Notes under the pieces: model-generated
What the model saw: the letters and a program-made list of their open reading frames with translations, nothing else
What the model was told of the DNA's origin: nothing
Database searches by the model: none
Position numbers and translations under genes: made by a program
Assembly: GCA_040255925.1 (NCBI GenBank)
Contig: JBDZVX010000015.1
Span: forward strand, 1 to 31,087
Length of the DNA stretch: 31,087 nt
Direction of reading: 5' to 3'
Source: Nitrolancea sp040255925
GTDB lineage: Bacteria > Chloroflexota > Chloroflexia > Thermomicrobiales > Thermomicrobiaceae
Shown here: piece after piece, positions 1 to 6,578 of the stretch
Layout: each line of letters starts with the position of its first letter
Position numbering within the stretch: position 1 is the first letter of the stretch

Positions 1-1919
1 GCCTCGCTCTTGAAGGTCTTCTCGGTCACGGTCTCCCAACGGGAGATGGCCTCGATCGGGAGCCGGCGCTCGATGATCCGTCCGGCGATATCGAAATACC
101 AATCGCGGACTGCATCCGGCGAGGCGTCGATGAACCGCCGTGCTGCTCCCCGGACGAAATCGCGGAGGACCGGCTCCTCCCGCCGGTTTCTCAGGCTACT
201 CCCTTTGAGAATCATCCGGTCATCCTGCGTGATGAGCGCGTAATTCTTGGTTTTGAGGGAGAGCATGCCCCGGAAGCTGCCGTCATGCGCCAGATTAATC
301 CCTGTTGGAAGCTGCTGCCCGATCCGCGCGACGAACGCTTCTTCGCCTTCTGGGCCGCGAACATGGTCCGGCGGCCGGAAGTAGACGCCATCGGTGTCCA
401 CCTCGATCGACTCCGCGCCGGCATGTTCCAGCTCCTCCATGATCTGCTTGATGATCTGCTGACCGCGCAGCGTCACCCGAGCCGCCGCGTCATAGTCGCT
501 GAATAGCGCTCGTGAATAGCCCAGATAGCCGTAAAACGAGTTGACCAGCACTTTATAGCTCGATTGCAGACCCAGCCAGCGCGCGCGATCGGCTCCGGTC
601 GTGAGCCGGGCGTTTCGCTTCGCCTCGAACCGCCGCGCGATCAGTTCGTCGAGCAGGATGAGGTAAGCGCCGAGACAATCGCTGCTCGGGCTGATCCGGT
701 CGCTGAGCATGATCGCGGGATAGAGGCTTTCGACATCGCATTTGACGACCGGGCCGAAGACGCCGACGCGGCAGAGCTGGGTGAATCCTCCGGGGTATGC
801 CCGCGGCTCCTCGGGGAGCGGCAGGCTGTGGCCGAGTCCCAGGTACACTCGTGTCATCAGATGGTTAATCTTCTCACCCGGTCCGCCGGTCGCCACATTC
901 TGGAAACTCCGGGGTAGCACTTGGCTCTGGTAGAACTCGGTCGGCACCGTGAGGCTGCTGAGCGTCGCGACGTCCGCGACGTCGTCGAGCGCGTAGGCAA
1001 GGATGCGCTCCGGTTCCTGCTCCCAGGTCGCGGTGATCTCGGCACCCGGCACGAAGACCCGGTCCTGCCGCGTCAGCCCGAGCGCGTCGATGGACGCCTT
1101 CAAGCCATAGCTCTGGAGTTCGTTGGCCGTGTCGTATCGCTGGATCTGCTGGTAGGTGTCGATGATGTGGCGGCCGAAGATGGCTGCCGGCTGAAAGGGG
1201 ACCGACCGGGCGCCCACTTTGACGCGCTGGGTAATCCCCAGCCGGAGCGGCGAACCATCCCGTCCCCAGGTGAGGGCGACCCCATGCCGCCGTGCCCGTT
1301 CCTGGAGAAAGGGCAGGTCAAAGTTGAACAGATTGTGGCCTTCGATCACGTCCGGGTCGAGTTGCTGGATGCGCTCGTTCGTCTGTTCGAGCATTTCCGG
1401 CTCGGAGAACTCCCGCAGGTGGAGCGTCTCACGGTGTCCCTGGTTGGTGGCGAGGGCGATGACGAGAACCCGTGCGTCTTCCTGAGTGGCATCGAGCCCG
1501 GCGGTCTCGATGTCAAGCTGAAGCCGCACCAGGTTGTCAAAGGTCATCCCCTTGAACAGCGTCCGTCCGGTGGCTGTTAGGTACTGATCGACCGGGTTAG
1601 GAAATGTCTGGTACGGCAAGCCCTTCTCACGGAGGAACTGAACCCCATCCAGGTACGCCCTCCAGGAGGAGAAGATGAACCGGTGCCGCAGCGGCAAGTC
1701 CCCGGCCAACCGTTCCGGCGTACCATGTCCAGCGAGCGCCGCCGCGCCGGAATCAGTGACGATCACCCAGGGTCGCAGGTCATCAACGCCGGACGTGATC
1801 CGGCCGTCCGCGAGCCGCCGGAAGACGCGGATACGATCCCGCCCAGTCCGTTCGACCGCGACGATGCGTTCCGTGGAATCGTGGCCGTAGAGCAGGTGAT
1901 GCCGGTCAAGCGTTGTCAT
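1..1919 (-). CDS. polB: Family B DNA polymerase (partial, C-terminus outside window)
   Basis: DNA-templated DNA synthesis with 3'-5' proofreading. I translated the reverse strand from ATG 1919-1917 (Shine-Dalgarno GGAGAGGA just upstream). The frame stays open for about 639 codons to the left edge. Exonuclease motifs: LDIET near residue 135 (Exo I), GHNLFNFDLPFL near 194 (Exo II), YALDDVADVATL near 309 (Exo III). Polymerase motifs: DVESLYPAIM near 395 (motif A), KVLVNSFYGYLGY (motif B), VDTDGVYF (motif C), then LKTKNYALI. All catalytic carboxylates are present, so both activities look intact. E. coli Pol II, a family member, has 783 residues, so perhaps 150-200 residues are missing here. Family members act in replication restart or translesion repair; the role in this organism is inference. 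It stands alone, transcribed away from the RuBisCO locus. Confidence 0.93.
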   Translation of the reverse strand, partial: MTTLDRHHLLYGHDSTERIVAVERTGRDRIRVFRRLADGRITSGVDDLRPWVIVTDSGAAALAGHGTPERLAGDLPLRHRFIFSSWRAYLDGVQFLREKGLPYQTFPNPVDQYLTATGRTLFKGMTFDNLVRLQLDIETAGLDATQEDARVLVIALATNQGHRETLHLREFSEPEMLEQTNERIQQLDPDVIEGHNLFNFDLPFLQERARRHGVALTWGRDGSPLRLGITQRVKVGARSVPFQPAAIFGRHIIDTYQQIQRYDTANELQSYGLKASIDALGLTRQDRVFVPGAEITATWEQEPERILAYALDDVADVATLSSLTVPTEFYQSQVLPRSFQNVATGGPGEKINHLMTRVYLGLGHSLPLPEEPRAYPGGFTQLCRVGVFGPVVKCDVESLYPAIMLSDRISPSSDCLGAYLILLDELIARRFEAKRNARLTTGADRARWLGLQSSYKVLVNSFYGYLGYSRALFSDYDAAARVTLRGQQIIKQIMEELEHAGAESIEVDTDGVYFRPPDHVRGPEGEEAFVARIGQQLPTGINLAHDGSFRGMLSLKTKNYALITQDDRMILKGSSLRNRREEPVLRDFVRGAARRFIDASPDAVRDWYFDIAGRIIERRLPIEAISRWETVTEKTFKSE

Positions 1920-1933
1920 GTGTCCTCTCCGGA

Positions 1934-1942
1934 AGTGTAGCA
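1934..1942 (-). promoter_or_regulatory. Possible extended -10 promoter for polB
   Basis: On the reverse strand TGC followed by TACACT lies 14 nt upstream of the polB ATG, so the leader would be very short or absent. No convincing -35 box is visible. Weak, single-motif evidence. Confidence 0.25.
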
Positions 1943-2068
1943 TGCGCCGCCGGGATAGCGGCTGGCGCCGGAGTCCGGGAGATCGTCGCGGGCACATGTA
2001 CAATGAGGTTACTATCCGGTTCCAGGTTGATGAGGAAGTTGTCAGATAAGTAAGAAGGAGTGTCCAGC

Positions 2069-2341
2069 ATGACCGACTACCTCCGTGATAAGTCCTCGTT
2101 CCGGGAGTTCGCCCTCTGGTTCGCGCACGTCGCGTATACGCATCAGGTCCCGCCCGGGGCTGAGATTACAGTGAAGGTGGCCGGCCCAAGCGTCCGGCGC
2201 CAGTGGTTTAACATCCGGTACAAGGATGGACGAACCGAACGGGAGCATCTGGTCAATCGCGATGATCTGATCGATTGGGAAAAGATCGTCGCGGCATCGG
2301 CCGAGAACCGGGCAACCATCCGGGACTACGACGAGGAGTAG
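2069..2341 (+). CDS. Small hypothetical protein (90 aa)
   Basis: Ninety residues, starting MTDYLRDKSS and ending in the acidic tail RDYDEE. The start chosen is ATG 2069, because AAGAAGGAG sits 8 nt upstream; an in-frame GTG at 2060 overlaps that site and is less likely. The protein looks soluble and globular, with no signal peptide, membrane segment or cysteines. It carries the stretch QWFNIRYKDGRTEREHLVNR followed by DDLIDWEKI. I do not recognise a family. It is divergent from polB and ends about 55 nt before the promoter of the RuBisCO operon, so it is probably an independent gene. Codon usage resembles its neighbours. Function unknown. Confidence 0.65.
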   Translation: MTDYLRDKSSFREFALWFAHVAYTHQVPPGAEITVKVAGPSVRRQWFNIRYKDGRTEREHLVNRDDLIDWEKIVAASAENRATIRDYDEE

Positions 2342-2395
2342 CGCGAATCGGTCGCTCACGGGCCGGCGACGCGATGACGAATCCTGCACCACCCC

Positions 2396-2424
2396 TTGAC
2401 AGACCGCCAACTCTCGGCTATCCT
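2396..2424 (+). promoter_or_regulatory. Sigma70-type promoter of the RuBisCO operon
   Basis: TTGACA (2396-2401), a 17-nt spacer, then TATCCT (2419-2424): a perfect -35 box and a good -10 at ideal spacing. Transcription would start near 2431, giving a leader of about 486 nt before cbbL. No gene other than cbbL lies downstream in this orientation. Evidence is sequence only; a second promoter nearer cbbL cannot be excluded. Confidence 0.6.
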
Positions 2425-2430
2425 GCTGAG

Positions 2431-2916
2431 TATGTGAAGAGATTCACAAAGTCGAGATGGGATTTCGGGGACAGTCATGAGGTCGGTGGTTGACGGGCTT
2501 CATGATGACTTCCGGAGAACAGGTAGTGAGGGTAATCACCCGATGAGACAGGGATGCTTCAATGTCTAGCGCTTGGGTAGGTCTCCAATCCACTCCTACC
2601 GAGCGTCGAGAAGCAAGCCTCCGGTACGTCGAGGCCAATCGGTTCTTTACAACGTCGTTGGGACGGCAAGGAATGGCCTGCCTCCTGGGAGATCTCATCG
2701 GTTGCCGCGGTAGCGTGCAACGACTAAAGGTGGTAGTACATCGTTTCGAAGAGTGTTGAAGCTTGGCGATCGGTGCCGGCGCCAGTGCATGCACTCATGC
2801 GCCAGCGAATGGCCTCTTAATGAGAGGGCGACGCTCGGCCGGTGAAGAAAGGAGAGTACGCGGCACCAGGGAGCGGATTCGGAATCTTCATGTATTCTGC
2901 GTGAAAGGAGTCCACC
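2431..2916 (+). other. Long untranslated leader upstream of cbbL
   Basis: About 486 nt without a convincing gene; the 65-codon frame at 2562-2759 has no ribosome site or recognisable product. The leader has potential secondary structure, notably a hairpin at 2804-2835 (AGCG...CCTCT-TAATG-AGAGG...CGCT), with no T-run after it, so not a terminator. AAAGGAG at 2904-2910 is the cbbL ribosome-binding site. I could not match the leader to a known riboswitch class. Confidence 0.4.
2433..2448. promoter_or_regulatory. Crp/Fnr-family-like binding palindrome
   Basis: TGTGA, six bases (AGAGAT), then TCACA: an exact match to the classical Crp half-sites and spacing; the full repeat is TGTGAA-N4-TTCACA. 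It lies about 2 nt past the predicted start of transcription of the RuBisCO operon, centred near +10, a position where a bound regulator would normally block transcription. If the true start is further downstream, it could instead activate. The regulator is not encoded in this window. Confidence 0.45.
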
Positions 2917-4347
2917 GTGAGTGAAGAGAATCGCTGGAAGTCTGGCGTTATTCCTTACGCCGAAATGGGCTATTACGAGCCGGACTACGAACCCAAGGAC
3001 ACCGATATCATTGCGGCGTTCCGCGTGACCCCGCAGCCTGGCGTTCCCCCGGAAGAGGCCGCCGCGGCTGTTGCCGGTGAGTCGTCGACCGCGACGTGGA
3101 CCGTCGTCTGGACCGACCGGCTGACCGCCCACGAGCACTATCAGGCGAAGTGCTTCCGGGTTGACCCGGTGCCGGGCACCGATCAGTACATCGCCTACAT
3201 CGCCTACGACCTCGACCTCTTCGAGGAGGGCTCCATCGCGAACATGACCTCCTCGATCATCGGCAACGTCTTCGGCTTCAAGGCGGTGAAGGCCCTGCGA
3301 CTGGAGGACCTCCGCGTCCCGACGCACTACCTCAAGACCTTCCAGGGCGCGCCGCACGGCATCGTCATGGAGCGCGAGTACCTCAACAAGTACGGCCGGC
3401 CGCTGCTCGGCGCGACCACCAAGCCGAAGCTTGGTCTCTCCGCCCGGAACTATGGCCGCGTGGTCTATGAGGCGCTCCGGGGTGGTCTGGACTTCACCAA
3501 GGACGACGAGAACATCAACAGCCAGCCGTTCATGCGCTGGCGGGATCGGTTCCTCTTCGCCATGGAGGGTGTGAACCGGGCGCAGGCCGCGACCGGCGAA
3601 ATCAAGGGCCACTACCTCAACGTCACCGCCGCCACCATGGAAGAGATGTACGAGCGGGCCGAGTTCGCCAAGGAGCTTGGCAGCGTCATCGTCATGATCG
3701 ACCTGACCATCGGCTACACCGCGATGCAGTCGATGTCCAAGTGGTGTCGCAAGAACGGCGTGATCCTGCACCTGCACCGCGCCGGCTATGCCACCTGGGC
3801 TCGCCAGAAGAACCATGGCGTCAACTTCCGGGTTATCGCGAAGTGGGCCCGGATGCTCGGCGTCGATCACATCCATGCCGGCACGGTCGTCGGTAAGCTC
3901 GAGGGCGATCCCAACGCGATCCGCGGCTACTACGACACCCTTCGCCTGAGCCACGTCCCGGCCAACCCGATGCACGGCATCTTCTTCGATCAGGACTGGG
4001 CCGCACTGCCGGCCGTTATGCCGGTCGCTTCCGGTGGTATCCACGCCGGCCAGGCGCACCAGTTGCTGCACTACCTCGGTGAGGATGTGGTGCTGCAGTT
4101 CGGTGGCGGCACGATCGGCCATCCGGAAGGGATCGCCGCCGGTGCTACCGCGAACCGCGTCGCCATCGAGGCGATGATCCAGGCCCGGAACGAGGGTCGG
4201 GATTACCTGGCCGAAGGCCCGGAGATCCTCAACAAGGCCGCCAAGTGGTGCTCGCCGCTGCGCACGGCCCTCGACCTCTGGAAGGACATCACCTTCGACT
4301 TCGCGCCGACGGACTCGCCGGACGCGGTGCCTGCCGTTACCGTCTAG
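2917..4347 (+). CDS. cbbL: RuBisCO large subunit, red-type form I
   Basis: Ribulose-1,5-bisphosphate carboxylase/oxygenase large chain, 476 aa, the CO2-fixing enzyme of the Calvin cycle; forms an L8S8 complex with CbbS. Active-site motifs are all present: ESSTATWTVVWTDRL at 55-69 (the form IC/ID signature), TTKPKLGLS at 168-175 with K169, DFTKDDENIN with the carbamylated lysine K195, HLHRAG with H287/R288, HIHAGTVVGKLEG at 318-330 with loop-6 K327, and SGGIHAGQ at 372-379. The start is GTG 2917, placed by AAAGGAG 6 nt upstream. The length is that of normal bacterial red-type enzymes and nothing is missing. The gene heads cbbL-cbbS-cbbX; no cbbR regulator and no other Calvin cycle gene lies beside it in this window. 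Confidence 0.98.
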   Translation: MSEENRWKSGVIPYAEMGYYEPDYEPKDTDIIAAFRVTPQPGVPPEEAAAAVAGESSTATWTVVWTDRLTAHEHYQAKCFRVDPVPGTDQYIAYIAYDLDLFEEGSIANMTSSIIGNVFGFKAVKALRLEDLRVPTHYLKTFQGAPHGIVMEREYLNKYGRPLLGATTKPKLGLSARNYGRVVYEALRGGLDFTKDDENINSQPFMRWRDRFLFAMEGVNRAQAATGEIKGHYLNVTAATMEEMYERAEFAKELGSVIVMIDLTIGYTAMQSMSKWCRKNGVILHLHRAGYATWARQKNHGVNFRVIAKWARMLGVDHIHAGTVVGKLEGDPNAIRGYYDTLRLSHVPANPMHGIFFDQDWAALPAVMPVASGGIHAGQAHQLLHYLGEDVVLQFGGGTIGHPEGIAAGATANRVAIEAMIQARNEGRDYLAEGPEILNKAAKWCSPLRTALDLWKDITFDFAPTDSPDAVPAVTV

Positions 4348-4364
4348 GTACGACGACAATGGAT

Positions 4365-4387
4365 CCCCGGGGGTTCAACCCCCGGGG
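4365..4387 (+). promoter_or_regulatory. Strong hairpin between cbbL and cbbS
   Basis: CCCCGGGGG (4365-4373) and CCCCCGGGG (4379-4387) form a perfect 9-bp G+C stem around the loop TTCAA. It fills the 58-nt gap and ends 5 nt before the cbbS Shine-Dalgarno site. No T-run follows, so it is not a simple terminator. It may stabilise or process the cbbL message, or adjust the L:S ratio; that role is inference. Confidence 0.6.
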
Positions 4388-4405
4388 CCTTTGGAGGACA
4401 GAATC

Positions 4406-4828
4406 ATGCACGTCACGCAGGGAACCTTCTCCTATCTGCCGGAGCTGACTGACGACCAGATCAAGGCCCAGATCCAGTACGCGCTGGATCAGGATTGGCC
4501 GTGCTCGGTCGAGTTCACCGATGACCCGCATCCCCGGAACATCTACTGGGACATGTGGGGCCTGCCGATGTTTGACCTGAAGGACGCTTCCGGCGTGCTC
4601 TATGAGGTCAACCGGTGCCGCGAGGCGTATCCGAACCACTACGTCCGGGTGACCGCCTACGACCGGAGCCTCGGCCAGCAGACCACCAGGCTGAGCTTCA
4701 TCGTCCAGCGGCCGCCCCACGAGCCGGGCTTCCAGCTCGAGCGTCAGGAAGGCGCGGACCGCCAGGTGCGCTACACCCTTCGAGCTTATGCGACCGACAA
4801 GCCCGAGGGTGCCCGCTATCGTGATTGA
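4406..4828 (+). CDS. cbbS: RuBisCO small subunit, red-type form I
   Basis: Small chain of the L8S8 RuBisCO, 140 aa. Conserved small-subunit elements: TQGTFSYLPELTDDQIKAQI at the N-terminus, EFTDDPHPRNIYWDMWGLPMF near 36-56, then CREAYPNHYVRVTAYD. The C-terminal extension after VQRPPHEPGF, which forms a beta-hairpin in red-type enzymes and contacts neighbouring subunits, is present, in keeping with the red type of CbbL. The start is ATG 4406, 8 nt after GGAGG (4393-4397); an in-frame ATG at 4391 overlaps that site and is rejected. It lies 58 nt after cbbL and 8 nt before cbbX, so the three genes should be co-transcribed. Confidence 0.96.
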   Translation: MHVTQGTFSYLPELTDDQIKAQIQYALDQDWPCSVEFTDDPHPRNIYWDMWGLPMFDLKDASGVLYEVNRCREAYPNHYVRVTAYDRSLGQQTTRLSFIVQRPPHEPGFQLERQEGADRQVRYTLRAYATDKPEGARYRD

Positions 4829-4836
4829 GGTTGCCA

Positions 4837-5823
4837 ATGTTGCCTAGTGAAGCCCTGAAGCGGGCAAAGGCAGCGGCGGTCGCAGCTCAGGAGCCGGAAC
4901 CGACCCCGGCTCCGATCCCGGATATTCCGGATGACGCCGTCGTCGATAAAGAGGGCGTCTTACGTGACTCGAACGTCGAGGAAGTCCTCGACGCCCTTGA
5001 CCGGGACCTGATCGCACTGGTCCCGGTCAAGACCCGGATCAGGGAGATCGCCGCGCTGCTCCTTGTGGACCGGCTGCGGCGTGATGTCGGTTTGGATTCC
5101 GAGCGACCGTCGTTGCACATGAGTTTCACTGGCCCTCCCGGCACCGGTAAGACGACCGTTGCCATGCGGATGGCGGAAATCCTTCACCGGCTTGGCTACG
5201 TCGCCAAGGGTCATCTGGTAACGGTGACTCGTGACGACCTGGTGGGACAGTACATCGGTCACACCGCGCCGAAGACCCGTGAAGTCCTGAAGCGGGCGAT
5301 GGGTGGTGTCCTCTTCATCGATGAGGCCTACTATCTCTACCGCCCGGAGAACGAGCGAGACTACGGGCAGGAATCGATTGAGATCTTGCTCCAGGTGATG
5401 GAAAACCAGCGCGAGGATCTGGTGGTCGTCTTCGCCGGTTACAAGGACCGGATGGAGACCTTCTTCCAGAGCAATCCCGGAATGGGCTCGCGGGTCGCGC
5501 ATCACATCGACTTTCCCGATTACTCGCTCGATGAGTTGATGCTGATCTCGGATCTGATGATGGCGAAGCAGCACTACCGGTTCTCGGATGAGGGCCGGGC
5601 GGCATTCCGGGAATACATGGATCGCCGTATGCAGTTGCCGCGCTTTGCCAACGCCCGGAGTGTGCGCAACGCGATCGATCGTGCCCGCCTGCGCCAGGCG
5701 AACCGCTTGTGGGAGACCCACCGGCCACTCACCAAGCGGGATCTCATCACGATTGAAGCGGAAGATATCCTCAAGAGCAGTATCTTCCGTGAAGATCTCG
5801 TGGACGATCAAAACCCGGACTAA
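4837..5823 (+). CDS. cbbX: CbbX, red-type RuBisCO activase (AAA+ ATPase)
   Basis: Hexameric AAA+ motor that removes inhibitory sugar phosphates from red-type RuBisCO by pulling on the CbbL C-terminus; RuBP acts as an allosteric cofactor in the characterised family. 328 aa. Walker A GPPGTGKT at 99-106, pore loop YIGHTAPKT at 139-147, Walker B VLFIDEAYYL at 158-167, an arginine-containing GMGSRVAHHIDFPDY segment near 215-229, and a helical C-terminal lid. The N-terminal 45 residues are Ala/Pro-rich and poorly conserved. The start is ATG 4837, with TGAGG overlapping the end of cbbS; a TTG at 4825 overlaps the cbbS stop and lacks a ribosome site. It is last in the operon and followed by a terminator. 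The gene confirms that the RuBisCO belongs to the red lineage. Confidence 0.96.
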   Translation: MLPSEALKRAKAAAVAAQEPEPTPAPIPDIPDDAVVDKEGVLRDSNVEEVLDALDRDLIALVPVKTRIREIAALLLVDRLRRDVGLDSERPSLHMSFTGPPGTGKTTVAMRMAEILHRLGYVAKGHLVTVTRDDLVGQYIGHTAPKTREVLKRAMGGVLFIDEAYYLYRPENERDYGQESIEILLQVMENQREDLVVVFAGYKDRMETFFQSNPGMGSRVAHHIDFPDYSLDELMLISDLMMAKQHYRFSDEGRAAFREYMDRRMQLPRFANARSVRNAIDRARLRQANRLWETHRPLTKRDLITIEAEDILKSSIFREDLVDDQNPD

Positions 5824-5863
5824 CCGGGCGCGGGCCACGCACATCGCTACTATCAAGAGGAAG

Positions 5864-5891
5864 ACTCGCCCGAGAGACCGGGCGAGTTTTT
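5864..5891 (+). terminator. Rho-independent terminator of cbbLSX
   Basis: ACTCGCCCG (5864-5872), loop AGAGAC, CGGGCGAGT (5879-5887), then TTTT to 5891. A perfect 9-bp G+C stem with a U-tract, 40 nt after the cbbX stop. Confidence 0.85.
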
Positions 5892-5950
5892 CGTTGTCCC
5901 GAATCAGGGCATGATGGCTGCCGTCCAATGCTGTGCGTCAGGATTTTGCG

Positions 5951-6050
5951 TCGTGATCCCGCAACCGTAGCGCTCCCGGTACCCCCATTCGGCCGGCGTC
6001 GCGCGGCGGTAAACCAACCGCGCTCAAAAGACGAAGCCGGCCGAGGCTGG
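5951..6050 (+). repeat. Dispersed palindromic repeat, copy A
   Basis: About 100 bp closely resembling 20311-20414. The core, 5995-6026, differs from the copy at 20357-20388 at 2 of 32 positions. The core folds on itself (GCGCGG ... CCGCGC around GGTTTACC), a REP-like property. It lies in the non-coding stretch after the cbb terminator, which otherwise shows no credible gene. Confidence 0.7.
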
Positions 6051-6154
6051 CTGCAGGAGTGTGTGTCAGGGCGGCTCTCCATCATGCTGGGCCGCAGCGA
6101 AGCATCCTTCGGAGATCCGTCCCCCTACGCCTCGGCTCAGGGTCCGGATGATAT

Positions 6155-6226
6155 GGTAATCGAGAGTACCCCAATTACGGGTCACGACCAGTCAACGTCG
6201 ACCATGCGAAACCCCGACGCACACCT
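6155..6226 (-). repeat. Dispersed repeat, diverged inverted partial copy A'
   Basis: The top strand here reads GGTAATCGAG ... CACGACCAGTCAAC ... GAC.CACAC and aligns with the reverse complement of the repeat near 20275-20345 (GGTAGTCGAG ... CACGACCACTCAAC ... GAC.CACAC). It is inverted relative to copy A and separated from it by about 105 bp. More diverged than the cores of the other copies. Confidence 0.5.
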
Positions 6227-6262
6227 AACCACCGGCATCGCCTCACGTCCCGAACGGTGAGG

Positions 6263-6271
6263 TGCTATAGT
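6263..6271 (+). promoter_or_regulatory. Extended -10 promoter before a non-coding stretch
   Basis: TGC followed by TATAGT is a near-ideal extended -10 element; the -35 region (near 6243) is poor. Transcription would start at about 6278, 300 nt upstream of comF, and enter a region with RNA-like structure. Confidence 0.4.
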
Positions 6272-6272
6272 A

Positions 6273-6460
6273 TCGGCGGCGGATTACTCCCGTGCATACT
6301 TCGGTGTGCAGCGGCAAGTCGCCGAAAATGTGGGGAATCGGCTATCGTGATGGGCATGAACTTGGGTCCGTGGTGGGAGACGTCCTGCGGGTTGAGTGGC
6401 GAAATGCCCATTCGGGTGGTGATTCTCGACCGGAGAGGCGGGGACCCGTCTAAACCGCAG
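6273..6460 (+). ncRNA. Candidate structured RNA or comF leader
   Basis: A hairpin at 6293-6310 has a 7-bp stem closed by a C(TTCG)G tetraloop, enclosed by TCGGCG (6273-6278) pairing with CGCCGA (6320-6325). Further possible helices are TGGGCAT (6351-6357) with ATGCCCA (6404-6410), GGGTCC (6364-6369) with GGACCC (6442-6447), and CTGCGG (6385-6390) with CCGCAG (6455-6460); the last three cross and cannot all form without pseudoknots. I could not match it to RNase P, tmRNA, SRP RNA, 6S RNA or a riboswitch. Short helices occur by chance in GC-rich DNA, and the end is undefined: no terminator is seen before comF. Confidence 0.35.
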
Positions 6461-6578
6461 AGTGGGAAACCGCATCGAACACGCCACTAGAATCATCCGA
6501 TACGCACCCTGATTGATCACTGTTCGATCCACGATCGACAGGGGACGCGGCCTCCGGATATTTCCGGAGAATGAGACG

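Noticed and set aside
921..1580. 219-codon forward frame within polB
   Set aside because: Antisense to conserved polymerase motifs; no start signal.
2724..2743. Possible T-box sequence (AAAGGTGGTAGTACATCG) in the cbbL leader
   Set aside because: The conserved T-box has an uninterrupted GGTGGNACCGCG; here it is disrupted, no matching antiterminator or terminator is evident, and RuBisCO is not a tRNA-controlled gene.
2562..2759. 65-codon frame in the cbbL leader
   Set aside because: No Shine-Dalgarno site, no recognisable product.
2695..4359. Long reverse-strand open frame (554 codons) antisense to cbbL
   Set aside because: It mirrors the cbbL codons in high-GC DNA, has no ribosome site and no family-like sequence; cbbL is certain.
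4960..5928. 322-codon reverse frame over cbbX
   Set aside because: Overlaps the confident cbbX and its terminator; no motif.
5951..6226. CRISPR-like repeats
   Set aside because: Few copies, variable spacing and opposite orientations; no cas gene in the window.
6257..6490. 77-codon frame in the candidate RNA region
   Set aside because: No ribosome site or family features; structure and promoter point to RNA, if anything.
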